In this document: in pieces, positions 11,942 to 24,024 of the stretch
Numbering within the stretch: position 1 is the first letter of the stretch
Layout of the letters: every line of letters begins with the position of its first letter
Source of the DNA: Clavelina lepadiformis
Taxonomy: Eukaryota; Chordata; Ascidiacea; Aplousobranchia; Clavelinidae
Length of the DNA: 64,000 bases
Assembly (NCBI RefSeq): GCF_947623445.1
Contig: NC_135247.1
Span: forward strand, 16,494,501-16,558,500
Direction: 5' to 3'
Program-made: the position numbers and the translations under genes
Notes under the pieces: generated by a model
The model's input: only the letters and a program-made list of their open reading frames with translations
What the model was told of the DNA's origin: nothing
Databases searched by the model: none

Positions 11942-14900
11942 TTAGGCTGAAGTTGTTCTTGTTACAGTTGACAGTTTTCCTTGCATTCTTTTTCTACCAA
12001 AAGCTCTTGCTATGTCAAGGCGAAATTCTTTTTCCCGAAGACTATAAATTGGAACATTTATGAAGCTGTGGAGAATAAATAAGAATTTACTTAATGAACA
12101 TAAAGATCTCGAGTTCTGGAACCATATTTTCTTACGCATATTAACACCTATTCTGCCTATTCTTATAGTAATAAAGTCTAAATAAAAATCACATTGCTAA
12201 CTATTTATACAAGCATTTTGTCAAAATGTACATAAAATAAGTCAAACTTAAATTTACAAAATAAATTGAAGGTGAGTTTAACCCAAACCAACAGAATTTA
12301 TACCTTAAAGTTTTAAAACTTTACCTGTTGGCGGTACTGAGGTAGAATGTGATCATGTGTGGCAATGCAAGTTGTGTGCAATTGAAATAACCAGCGTAAT
12401 ACAACGCAGAAAACACAACAAGAGGGACTGAAAAAGTTATGAAAGATATAATTAATTAATTGTAAAATTTATTAGTTAAAAGGAAACCTGTGTTCACAAA
12501 TTAATTTGAAGCTTGTTAGGCGTAGAAAAATCTAAACCAAAACAAAATTATTTTCCGTTCCAATTAATGTTTTTCTTTTTACTTTTTTCATATACCTTGT
12601 TGTAATTTTTACGTTTAAATTATTTTTTACCATATAATAACAAACAAAACTTAACTTAAAATTGAAACACTCAACAAATCGCACTTATCGTGATAGTAAA
12701 TCCAATCTGCATCATGGTCACTGTTTTCAGTACTGACAATTGACGTTTTCTTGCTGATGCACTCGATTTAGCACCCTCGGACTGTTTGTTTACCATTAGT
12801 TTGTTGCTTTGAAATATTATTATAGCGCTACCGACACATGACGTAGTCTGCCAATTAAAAGTGTTATTTTTTATCCAAATTTTTGTAAAATTTCATCCTA
12901 TGCAAATACAATAAAACAAACCTTTTCTACTTAAAAACGCTCCTTTCACGTTTTAGTAGAAATCAGTTTAAAATTTAATGCAAAACCCTTTTACACAAAT
13001 TCAAGCGTATTCAACAACCAATGCCTGTGGTAAATTTTGTGACAAAATTTACCATCAACAGGTAAGGGATGACGTAAAACACAACCAAAATGATTATGGA
13101 AGCAGTAAAGTTTATATCCGAAGCTTTGTCTTTGAGAGTGGGAAAATAGAGGAATATCGAAGCAAAATAGGTGAAAGTAAATTTGTCCGGAAACCAAGCT
13201 GGAAAACAAAACAAGACTGTTTAAGCCAAAATCTGAACAGTTTAACGTCTGCCTGAAATCTTTTTTTTGTATTTGTCAAAGATCAAATTTTAACCATTGT
13301 AACTTTAGCCATTTACTTACAAAGCTTTAAAAGCATTTTACGATTATACAATACACCCAAAAAACAAACCTAATACAGTTGAGCTGATTATCGACAATAT
13401 CCAAACGATAAGCAAACCCAAATACACTGAGTTCTTGCTCTGCATTCTATACTTCAATGGTTTCGTGATGGCAAACAAACGTTCTCCTCCCATGTACACC
13501 AAGTGATAAAGTGAAGACATTACACCAAATACTAAGAGACATCCGAACACGTAAGCTACTGGTGAACCTCGTAGTGCAAGTTGCTCTTGTATAAGCTCAT
13601 ATGAAGTAGAATTCATTGTCCAGCTAAAGTTGTAGACGACAAGCACCAGTATCTGCAAACCTGAATTTAAGAAATTCAGAACGAGATTTTTTGAAGAATT
13701 TTAAACGGGAAAGCTTGTCGCTAAAATTCCGTCATGTATTTCATAGTAATGGAATTTCACCTGTCAATATATCAGCAACAGCCAAAGAGCATCTGCAGAT
13801 TCCTATTTTATTGATCGCGTTTCTTCGATAACGTCGGACCTCCACTATGATGACGAGAGCATTACCGACCAAGATTGCGAGTCCAAGCAGCACAGCAAAT
13901 GATAAGAAAACGGCAGCTCCGACCATTCCACAAGCATCGCAAGAAATCAATGTTTTATTGCGGCATTCACTCACTATTTCGGAACGAGAACCACGACAAA
14001 ATCCAGGTAATTCACAAAGATACTCTGTTAGATTCATAGATACACCTACAAGAAATGTTTTGGATGAACCGTAGAATTTTCCATCTTATCGAAAAATATT
14101 ACATGCCAAATACGCTTATACCTTTTTTGTCTTTAACGGTTATGAGAGGTCCGCCTGCCAAGTCAAAGATAACACTTTGCAAAACTGCAAAATATCAAAT
14201 AACATTGTGGTGAACTGCAACTCATTTGTACTCAAAGCATGAGGGATATATGACGAGATTTACTTATTAACTAATTTTGTGAACTTATCTGTAATGTAAC
14301 ACTCACGAAGACAATCCAAATAAGGAGAAGGTTTCGGAAACCATAGGCCATCCTGACAAACAAGTGGTGAAATAGATGCCCCGCAATGAAATTTTAATGA
14401 CGATCCAGGTAAGTAATATCCACCTTCCGACAACATCGGGTACTTAACTATTTTTCCCTCGGTCGGCATTGAAGGCAAGTTGCTGCAAACTGTTGTAAAA
14501 ATTGATATGAAAAATGATGACTTAATTTTTTGGTGCGGTGAAAATTGCTAACCAATATGCAACTTTGGGGAGTTTCACTTCAGAACTGAAAGAATTCTAC
14601 CTGACAAACATTTTGGGAAACCTTCAGAATGAGGCATCTGACTCCAGCTATTTCCACCTTTGCAAGTATTTACAAGACCATCAGGAGCAATTGGTATGAA
14701 GCCTACGTCGCAATGGTAGGTAATGGTTTCTTCCTCGTCATAGGTTGGTTTGCCAACAAACTCACCATTACACAGTCGAGGAGGATTACCACAACCTGTT
14801 AAATTTTAAAAAGAACAAAGGGAAATTTTCAAAAAAAACTTATTACACTGTTGTTAAATGGAGACCGCGTGTGTTGGAATACAAATAAAAAGCAATGTTC

Positions 14901-17900
14901 TTGGTCCATACATCGAAACAGCGCACAACAGTTTTTCGTAAAAAGAGCAAATCTTGCTGTTACCCTAGAGAAAATGGGACAGTGATCATTATTAAACGAG
15001 CTTATACCTTCTGCAGGAGCAAAGCAGTTTGGAGTTTGATGTATTTCCCAAGTATCGTTTTTTAAGCAGAACAATTCTGTGGAATTCATTGCAATAAACC
15101 CGGTTTCACAAACATAGGATGCTGAGCTTTCATTGATAACAATTAATGTTGCGTTTTTTACCAAAGGCAAAGAAGCATCAGCTGTTCAAAAACATATCAT
15201 TCAAAAACCGAACATGAAAAGTGGCTGCAGGAATATTGGTAGCATAATATTCAGTTTTTTAAATATACGAACTTGTAAAGAAAACGATTTGGTCATAATG
15301 TCAAAATTAAATAGATTGTAGGCTACAGTCTGACCATGAGAAAATTTTACAAAATATTTTGATCTCACCGAGGCTGCAGTTGAGTTTTGGTGGGTTCCTG
15401 AAATTTTTATTACATGCAAGACTGTGATTTGGGATGTATTCCGTTTCTAAATAACAAACAATTTTACCTCAAGATTACGATTTATGAAAAGTTCAGAAAT
15501 GATTGAATTAAGCAAAGTACGAATCGAACCTTGAAATGTGATTAAACGTCATAATACTTTCAGATGTTAGACAATAAACCTCAAAGTTCATATACACTTC
15601 CTTGTAAGGTACAAAAACTTTTTAAACAATTTTTAGATATTAATTTCAAAAATGATTGAAAAATAATGTGCTACAAATGATTTTCTACTAACTCAATCGA
15701 CATTTTGGAAAGCCAGGTGACAATTTCTTCAGACTCCACGTATTTCCAGCCTGACATGTACTGATGGTCCCGTTTGGAGCGATGATGTCATAACCATCAT
15801 CACACTGATAAGTAACTGTTTTATCTTCTGCAAATGGTGGTTTTAACGGACGAAACTTGTCGTAGTCAGCATTATATTTTCCATTCTCCAGCCATCTTGG
15901 ATTACCACATCCTAAATATTGATTATTTTATGACAAATTTACAATCCATATTATTGTTTAAGTTGTTTAAATAGTTATCAAAATTATTTAATGCAATCTG
16001 TTTTCGATTAAAAATGACAAATTAACTTCAATAGAAGTGTGTGCTCGAAAGAAATTGTTTACTGAAACCTTGTTAACACTGACATTGATGTAAAAACAGT
16101 ATAAAATATTTATCTTCCTGCATGGTTTAGAGGACATCTTTTTAAGTCATTTAAATATTGAAATCGAAACTCTTTAAATTCTCACCCTGCTTTGGAAGTA
16201 AACATGACGGAGGAGAATTCAAAGACCACTTCCCATCAAGTCGACAGGCTGCTGTTGATTTGTCAGTTGTGTAAAATCCTGTGTTACATACGTAATGGGC
16301 GTTCGATCCTTCTGTTGTTGACGTCATATGCAGTGAGGCATTTGATACTGTTGGAAGTGGACCACAATCTGTAATTATACAGTACATCTTAGAAAATATT
16401 ATGTTGGACTATACTGCAGCATTACATTGCACCAGTACTTACTGTAGAAAACAAAAAATATGATGTTAAGACCATGCAGAACACAATTTGTTTTCTCTCG
16501 TTTGTAAGACTTCGACACCATCGTAAACTTTGCCAAAAAATATAAGTTTAACAACAACCTGCTCCGCAAATTGGTGGATCTGTTTCTTCATCGTCTTTCA
16601 TCCATTTCCACACTCCTGCCTTACAATGTAGAGTTGCATTTGTAAACATTACGTAATTTTTCTGGCATCTAAAAGAGATTAAAATTTCATCGCCAAACGA
16701 ATCATCCTGACTTATGACCTTCCCATCAATAACATATTCACTACCGCGTGGTACTGGTGGCACCTTGGAACAATCTGCAGTATTCGAAGTGAAATGTGAT
16801 GCATCTTTATCAACTAAAATATTGAAATATCGATAAAACAACTTTCGCAAACCTGGTTGACAATATGGAAATTTGTCTTCAGTTTCTAAACTCCATACGT
16901 TGCCAGAAGTACAAGTGCTATTTGAGCCAAATAGTGCAACCAATTTAAAGCCGTTGTTACAAATATAAGTGATGTTTTCGCTTTCTTGAAAAGGTGCCAA
17001 ACTCAAGAACTTCCCGTCTTCCAATGAAACTGGGTTTCCGCAACCTTTTAAACATAAGTTTCTTAAAATTGCTGCTCTTTTGGGAAATTGCCCCATGGAT
17101 GCGCGTTAATTCACGTTAATGTACAACTACATGATTTGTTTTCACTTGTCATGTATTAATCATAGTTAAGCACCGGGCAAGCTGTATTGATGATAAGTAT
17201 ATCATCGTTAGTTTACAAATTTACTTGTTGCACATTAATCATATAAGTAAATAGATCAAACCGTATACCAGTTCTGGGTACAATACACCGAGGTAGCGAT
17301 GTAAGATCCCATCTTCCATCTTCCTCACACATGCTTATGGTAGGATCAGTCGTAGCCAGGCCGCGTTTACAAACATATTGAGCTAAAGATCCCACAAAGG
17401 TCGTTGCCACTGTTATGGATGCATTTGCCACTTCAGGTGGTCGACCACAATCTAGAGCCCAAAAAAAAAAACAAAAAAAAAAAACAAGGGAAAAATGAGT
17501 TATTGAAGCTAGAAAATCTTTAGCTAAAGGTACGAAAAACTTCACCTAAAGCGGTTAAACAATATATTACCACCTTTTTTGCATTCAGGGAAACGTTTAA
17601 AAATTGATTCTAAGCTCCATAAATTTCCAACAAGGCAAGTACTATCAACGCTGTTTGGAGGATCCAAAACGAAACCTTCGATGCATCCATAGAATACCTT
17701 TTCAAAAGGCAGGTAAGGTGGCTCTGGTTTAAGTCCAGAAATGCGCGCTTTTGCAAAAAATTTTGGATTTCCACAACCTAAGATATTAAAAATAGGCTAC
17801 GCTATAAATTCTTAATGCAAAAAAAAATAATGATGCATTTTGCGTAATTATTGTGCGTATTTGTACTTTTGTATTCACCTAATACTTTTGTTAAAAAGTG

Positions 17901-20553
17901 GTAAAAGTGCTATTACTCTAAAATTATTGTGTGCTTGGGTTTTGTTTGTCAAAATATTTTTCTTATTACAGTACTACTGTTAACGGTCCACGATTTGTAT
18001 TGTTTAAATAGTACATATTGACGTATAATCAACAAACAACAAACCGGTTTCTGGTTCTGTGCAAGTAGGCAAAGGAGAAAGGTTCCATTGCCCTTTGTAA
18101 CACGTGGTCAATGTTTTATCCAAGGTCATGAAACCCGAATCACAAAAGTACGTGGCATGAGACAGTTCCCGTGTACTTCGACCAAACGCTTGTGCATTCG
18201 GTATAGGTGGGGGAATACCGCAATCTGCGCATAAATACAGCACAGGTTTTAATATCTACAAATTCTTAGTCTTTGTGAAAAATGATTCATTCGGTAAATT
18301 TTGGTTCTGCTGCAACTAAACCTTCAAAAGGTTTTGTAGAGTTTAAAAATTTTGTATCAAAACTTGCCATTTGAGCTAAGAGGCGAATTCTCATTCCAGC
18401 GGCCATTAATACACACAAAGCGTTTAGTAATACAAAACGGGCCAGAACTTTCAGTGCAAAATGCAACCATTGTTTTTGTACCATTCGTAGCCGAGTCTTC
18501 ATGTACGAAGTGAACATCATCGTATGGAGCATAGGGACGGTTATTGCAACCTAGAAACACAAAAAAATGTGCTAAAATAATGTTTTACCTGGATGCCATT
18601 AATATTTTGCAGTGTTTGTGAATTTCGAAATACAGAAAGCTTTTGTTGGTTATCAATAGCTGTTCTGAAATGCTTGGTATTTTAGAACAGCTATTAAATA
18701 TAACTCTAACTATGCCTTTCATAAAATAAAAGGCTTTACAATCAGTAACCAGTTAAAACCAGCATTTTTAAATGGACTAAACATGTGTTTGCAGAAAGAG
18801 GGAACTTGCACTTACAGTAAAACCTATCCAATCGAAACTCATCAAGCATTATAATGCCTCACCCGCTTTTTGTGAATTAAGTGACCTTATACCTATAACT
18901 TAAATAAAAGTTAAATTTCACCTAAGTAATGCTGTTATATCTGAGCACATGTGGAAATAAACAATATATTGTAACTATAGGCAGGGTTTCTAGAGCCTCT
19001 GCCCCCAGAACTCTCTGGAGAATAGAAAGTAAGTTTTCAAAAGAGAGGGAGATAGTATATGTGACAGATATAATGGTTGATTACAGAATGACAACGCACA
19101 ATTTCCGTGTTTAATTGGTTTCAAGATTGCCTTTTGCCTCCGTCGGCAAGTGCAAGGACCAATCTTTCTACTTCGTGTATGATGAAAATATTGAAATAAT
19201 TGTCATTGCTGTGAAGTTTATTTTTAAGCTTGATTAAGATGTAATTTTATAAATCAACAATTTAATCAAAAACATAACAACAAGTATTATAGCAAAGATT
19301 CTAAATAAGCATAGGCTACCTTGAGTAAAACATTCCATTGGAGAGAAACAAATCAAACACCAAAGAATCTTTACAAATTTTAATACCTACAATTTCTTAG
19401 CTTTTACTAGAAGTGATTTTTTCGTTAAAGTTTGGTTTTGTTGCAAGAGTAACGAAATCTTTGCCACAATTTGTGTTTTTTGTTTATTTTCTAGGATGCT
19501 GTGACACACATCACCTTGTCTTACGTATAAGCTTTACCTGTTGTTATATGCGTTTATCAACATAGCTACATAAATATACACAGTAGGTACTAATGTCTAC
19601 TGGCCTAAAATGCTCCCTGAAGTATGACGCCGATATCGTAGAAAGTGTAACGGGTAAATCAGCTGTCAATACAAGCATTTAAAATTTGAGTGAAAAGTGT
19701 TTGCTCAAACAGGAAATCAGTTGCTTAATTGTTAAAATTTTAGCGATAAATTGCTTAGTTCGCTTGCCGTAAATTTAAGTGACATCATTCGTTAATTCAC
19801 AGCAACACTCCACCCATTTAAGGTAATCAGAGCACGTGTTACACAACAAGCACGTAAAATATGTTGAGATTATAGGAAGTTATCAAATTACGACCAAATT
19901 GCTTAAACACGACATGTTGTGTAAAAGTTTCTGCTTATCTCTCGATTGGTTTTTTTGATTAACGGTTGCCAGAGACCTGAGTTGACCACCCAGCACAAAC
20001 GTATATAAAATCGTGTGATATTCAGATTAAGAAGGTTAAACACAAGAGCATATCAGCAATCGCTGCTCGGACAAAGAACAGGTAATCGGATGACCTTCAT
20101 CCTAACAACTAGACCTACGTTGAATGGGGTGGTACAGCGTCGCACGAGGCGCCAACAGTGATGCTTTACTACAATTGTAGCTGTCGGCACCAAGTTTTAT
20201 CTTTCTACCTATGTTATCAAGATACTGTATACACTATACAGCTTACAGCCTATATCCATCCAGTCGGCACTTGGTGCTGCTTAGATTACTTTGAAACGAA
20301 ACCAACCAAGGCAAATATTTCTGCCTCAATGAAAATAAAAAAACAAAAGCTTGGTGAGCTTTTGAAGAGTTTGTGACAAATCCATGTAGATTAGAAGCTT
20401 TGTCATCAAGTTTTTCACTTACTTTCTTGAAATTATTAATTAATAAATAAATAATGTTTATAAACTTTCCAAGACATATATGGAAACACAACGCTTACCT
20501 TGAGAAAAGCAGTTACTTGGCAATAAGAACATAAGAAACCAGAGGGCTTGCAT
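11942..20553 (-). CDS. Paralogous CCP-repeat 7TM receptor, ectodomain intact, 7TM part disrupted
   Basis: Exons in transcript order: 20499-20553, 18368-18550, 18045-18224, 17574-17777, 17269-17451, 16853-17044, 16559-16774, 16186-16368, 15693-15911, 15369-15446, 15008-15181, 14601-14795, 14307-14489, 14122-14184, 13761-14045, 13370-13660, then 13198 downward. Exon 1 encodes MQALWFLMFLLPSNCFSQ, a signal peptide ending in phase 1 like its + counterpart. All CCP exons are open and keep phase. Exon 15' lacks 14 residues relative to the + copy, and TM1-TM4 are intact. In exon 17' the frame leaves the family sequence after TM5 LLMVN and stops at 13011-13013. Exon 18' (5' end 12827) has an in-frame TGA at 12671-12673 and a length change; the donor is also altered. 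Exons 19' (12325-12427) and 20' (11942-12065) remain recognisable, with a different C-tail (KLSTVTRTTSA). It may be a dying gene, or make a truncated or secreted CCP protein. Confidence 0.7.
12000..19375 (-). repeat. Right arm of large inverted repeat
   Basis: Reverse-complement partner of about 1091-8480, colinear over exons and introns. Exon 8 versus 8' differs at 4 of 62 residues and exon 12 versus 12' at 4 of 66. Exons 10-11 differ at about half of their positions. The outer end falls inside the old signal-peptide exon. Confidence 0.9.
13029..13053. repeat. 25-nt near-perfect palindrome at the broken TM5 exon
   Basis: GGTAAATTTTGT, one central base, then ACAAAATTTACC. It sits exactly where the - strand exon 17' stops matching the + exon 17. 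The following bases (13008-13030) resemble the lost part of exon 17 (7657-7690) in the opposite orientation, suggesting a template-switch micro-inversion. Confidence 0.55.
19320..19376 (-). pseudogene. Remnant of receptor signal-peptide exon without start codon
   Basis: On the - strand the sequence matches exon 1 of the + gene from its fourth codon (AAG ATT CTT TGG ...) to the donor CAAG|GTAGCC. The ATG and next codons are replaced by unrelated sequence (...AAA TTT GTA), and I see no in-frame upstream ATG. The reading frame of the signal peptide itself is still open. It appears to be bypassed by the signal exon at 20499-20553. Confidence 0.7.
19377..19455 (-). repeat. Fragment of receptor intron 2 fused to old exon 1
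   Basis: In reverse complement this stretch resembles the intron between the first and second CCP exons (18240-18320, and 2100-2190 in the + copy). Shared blocks are the run with TTGCAACAAAACCAAA and the block with CTAAGAAATTGTAG, TATTAAAA and TTGT. It lies directly against the broken exon 1, so the duplication joint brought two parts of the same gene family together. Confidence 0.55.
20002..20010 (+). promoter_or_regulatory. Isolated TATA box
   Basis: TATATAAAA with no recognisable coding region downstream on this strand. About 80 bases on there is a possible splice donor (ACAG|GTAATC). It could start a non-coding transcript or be chance in AT-rich DNA. Confidence 0.2.
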
Positions 20554-23227
20554 CGTGATTTATTAATTCTAAGAATGGGATTTATAACAACGAAATATTA
20601 TTTTATTTTGGTTACAATTAAGGTGAAAGTTTACGATTGCAAATATACGCTGTGCATCTGCTTAAAGGTAGACTTATAAATAAAGGTTAAGAAAAAGGAA
20701 AGGAAAATTCAACCTGTATGTTAAAATCTTCTTCCAGTCAGTACGTAAAACTGCTTAAAACTTCACTACTTGAAAATCAAAAAACAGCTGAGCTTCGAAT
20801 TTAAACCCAACATAAACAATAACCTGGACCTGAAACAAGCAATCATTTTCAAAACAAAATCTATAGGCATAACGACAGTGGGTAGCCTACATCCGCTCTA
20901 ACGAACGAGCTGCTACAGAGTGCTATTTTGCCAATGACTGCTGAGGATTCAGCGCTATCCAGTATGAGCTTATGGCATAGAGAGGATGTTCAATAAACAA
21001 ACAGCAGCGTATCTCTACCCGTGCATAACCGTAACGACCAAAACCCGGTGTTCGTCACGAACGAGTCCACCATAGTAGCAGTCACGTGTTTTATCAATGG
21101 CGATAACATCTTGCACTAAGCACAACTAAAAACTTATTTTCACTTAAAGCATCTGACCTAATGTACTTAACGCTGAGAGATACAACTTATGCCATGTAGG
21201 GGTTGACGTGCCGGAAGTTCGTGAAATGAAAGCAAGTTACTTCATGAGAACCTGTTCGTGCGATGAGATAATTAATAACGTCAAAGAGCGCAACATCACT
21301 GTGATTGACATACAATGGAGCAAAAGTCTAAGTATACTGAGTCTGTTCTAAACTCGATGACCTACACTGCCGCAAACCTTACTCTAAACTAAAGCATAGC
21401 AAGGTTGTGCGGTATCAGCAGTGTGGAAATTATTCTACATCTTTGCATGTAACTTACATCATATGCTTCTTTCAGATTTCCTATGTATTGGCGTGTATTG
21501 CCGTTTGCCTTGTATGGTTCAAGCCGTAAGAAGATGCTACACTCGCCGTCATCTTTGTGTTTTCTTTATCCTCCGGTTAAAAATTCAATTATTTTCGCTT
21601 TTCAACTTTGCTGACAGGCTTCCTGTTATGAACAGCACGACGTTATTTCCTGACGCGGTGCTGTCTAAAGTAATTTCCACATCAGAGGCAAGCAGCTTGC
21701 GGAGGCTACATAAAGCTCATGGTCAGAGTTGTCATCATTTTATTAATCATGAATGATTTAAGTTTGAACAGGATTGGGGATGAAAACTTTATGTTTAAAG
21801 AGCGGTTACAGAAACGACGTTCATTTATGGAGCAATACTACGAGCGCGACCTCCATTTTGAGTTAGCCTATTGCCTTGTCGCTCTTTTTCTTGCACGAAA
21901 AACTCGCTGTGAACTCGATAGTTCTAGTAAACAAATGTTTAGTAATGGTTTAGGTCTAGGATAAAAAAAAACCTTCGTTTTTGACTGCTTTAATGATTAC
22001 TTTCATGCAATCAACAATGGTCGTGAAAACGCAAATAAAATGATTCGTTTTCGGCTTCTAATGACGCTGCAAACGATCTTATCTTACGAAATGAGACTAT
22101 AGAGAAGGCAGAAAAACAAAGATAAATAAATTAACTAATACGATTTGTGAATCAAGTGCACAGAAAGTCAATAAAGCAGAAATAAACGGGACCAGATTTA
22201 TTGGCAAACCCCAATGTTTTTAGACGTTCTGTTATGCCGCTGCAAAAGTAAACTTCTTGAACCAATTAATTACTATATTTTATATTAATAACTTAATATA
22301 TTTATTTAAAAAACAGTCCTGTGATAAAGGTTTTTATTAAGCTTTAACCGATTAATTGGTTTCAGGTGATTATTCGAATTAATAATTAATTATTGGCGAA
22401 CGCTAGACTTTTCATCCAACATAGCTTTCTTAACAATCTAATTTAAGCCTAATTTAAATTTTAAAATCGGCAGCCGTTTAATCGATGTCGGGGCATTCTG
22501 CGAGGCTGATTTATCGGTTTAATAATAATTAATTAATTAATCGTTGATTGCTAAAATTTCCATGATTTAGAAATTCTGAATATTTACATAGCAAACTGGC
22601 AAACTAAAGCTTAATAAGCAATATCCGAATAATCGTCCAATATCGATTGCGTTTGGCTATTCAAAATGATTAAATGACCTTTAATAAACTTTTCCTTTGG
22701 TGGCGAGATCATGTTCGCCTTGCAATCCAAAACATAGCGAAAACCTGTCTAAACCGTAGAAGATGAATATGTAGAAACACAGAAAAATATGTTAAAATAC
22801 AGCAACCATGGCTAATAAAGTAATAAAAAAAAGTTAAAAGGATATAAGATAGTTTTAAAAATAAACCGTTTCTTCGATTTTACAAAAATAAATCGGAAAC
22901 ACTGTGACGAAATCCTGGCAGTGACAAAACAACTCAATCGCAAACAATACAGTCAGACGAAGCTTTTTTTTATAAAACAGCAGTTATTCTACTGGTTCAA
23001 GCGCATTCGCCTGTGGTATAACCACGCGAAGTTTGTGTTTCCAATAAGAAAGTTATCAAACGTATGGATTGATGTATGAAGATTACTGCTTGCGCTGTAT
23101 TAATGCAGGGTTAGCGACACTCTGATGCGTTTAGAATGGGTCTTTATTGTGAGACACAGATCTTGAATTAAATTTTAACTCGTATTCAAATTAAATTTCT
23201 TAAATCAATAGAAATATTGAAGAAGAC
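20554..23227. other. Intergenic region, no gene recognised
   Basis: It separates the - strand receptor from the Kunitz pair. Short open frames around 21421-21964 show no family features. 22330-22560 is very AT-rich with short palindromes built on TTAATTAATT and ATCGATT, perhaps a worn MITE, but I found no clean ends or target duplication. Confidence 0.5.
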
Positions 23228-23273
23228 TATATAAGGCTAAGCCATATCGTTATATACGTAATATCATTGTGAA
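23228..23273 (+). promoter_or_regulatory. Kunitz gene 1 core promoter
   Basis: TATATAA at 23228-23234 lies 62 bases before the ATG. ATCATTGTGAA at 23263-23273 recurs at nearly the same distance from the ATG in the second Kunitz gene (25648-25658; 34 versus 38 bases), so it is a shared 5' leader or initiator element of the pair. Confidence 0.55.
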
Positions 23274-23296
23274 GATTTACACGACTTGCAAGAAAA

Positions 23297-23860
23297 ATGA
23301 AAACTGCTTTTCTTTTGGCGTTGGCTCTCATTACTCTAATCGGAGGTAATATCTCTATAAACGAGGTTATATATTTTAATTTTATGAACTGTTTATAGTG
23401 GAAATTGAATCAAATCCATATCTATGCTTTTCTACTACAGCATTCGGTGAGAATTCACCCGCTGGCGATACTTGCAGCCTTCCTGCAATCCGCGGGTTAT
23501 GCTTCGCATGGTTTCAAAGATGGTAAGAAAAAAGCATATAGCGCTGACGCGAGACAACGCAGGCCGAAAGGCCTATTAAGTTAATAGACGTCTTCTTTGA
23601 AAGATATTTATTAAGTGAACCTTAAAATTTGATCAACCGCAGTTTTGTTAATTCAGGTGTAATTTAGAATCTAGAAAATGTTCACCAAAACCCAATTATA
23701 TAGTAATGAAATACTATAAGATGTCAATACATTTTTCTTTCATAGGCACTACAATTCGGCAACGGGGCAATGTGAAATTTTCATTTACGGAGGATGCCAG
23801 GGCAATGAAAATAGATTCTTCAACCGAAAAGATTGTGAGAAGAAATGTTTGAACGTTTAG
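23297..23860 (+). CDS. Secreted single-domain Kunitz inhibitor, Phe at P1
   Basis: Three exons, 23297-23345, 23441-23522 and 23746-23860, with phases 1 and 2; 81 residues. Exon 1 is a signal peptide (MKTAFLLALALITLIGG). Exons 2-3 form one Kunitz/BPTI domain with all six cysteines in canonical spacing: CSLPAIRGLC, then ..TGQC, IYGGC, KDC, EKKC. The domain fills the mature protein. In BPTI the residue after the second Cys is P1; here it is Phe followed by Ala, which suggests chymotrypsin- or elastase-like targets rather than trypsin (inference from family rules). Preceded by a TATA box and followed by AATAAA. It forms a tandem pair with the gene at 25686. Confidence 0.92.
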
Positions 23861-24018
23861 GCGCTTTCATTTCATTTGCCATCTCAGTAACCATTAGTCT
23901 ATCATCTATCATAATAATTCAGCTCACGATAATGCGCACATTTTAACATATATCCCATGCGCATTTGACAGATAAAAGCTAATGTGATTTAGCGTGCTGC
24001 ATTGCCATATAATCATTC

Positions 24019-24024
24019 AATAAA
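24019..24024 (+). terminator. Polyadenylation signal, Kunitz gene 1
   Basis: AATAAA about 160 bases after the stop codon, in a suitable place for the Kunitz transcript. Confidence 0.55.

Noticed and set aside
15361-15398. Short version of exon 10' starting at TTTCAG|GAACCC
   Set aside because: It would be 29 nt and break the frame. The upstream acceptor ending at 15447 gives a 78-nt exon that keeps phase and the module's first cysteine.
21421-21964. Two overlapping + strand open frames of 111 and 81 codons
   Set aside because: No family features, no supporting splice structure and no conserved motif.
22330-22560. AT-rich palindromic stretch as a transposon or origin
   Set aside because: Palindromes of TTAATTAA type are expected in such AT-rich DNA, and no paired ends or target duplication could be found.
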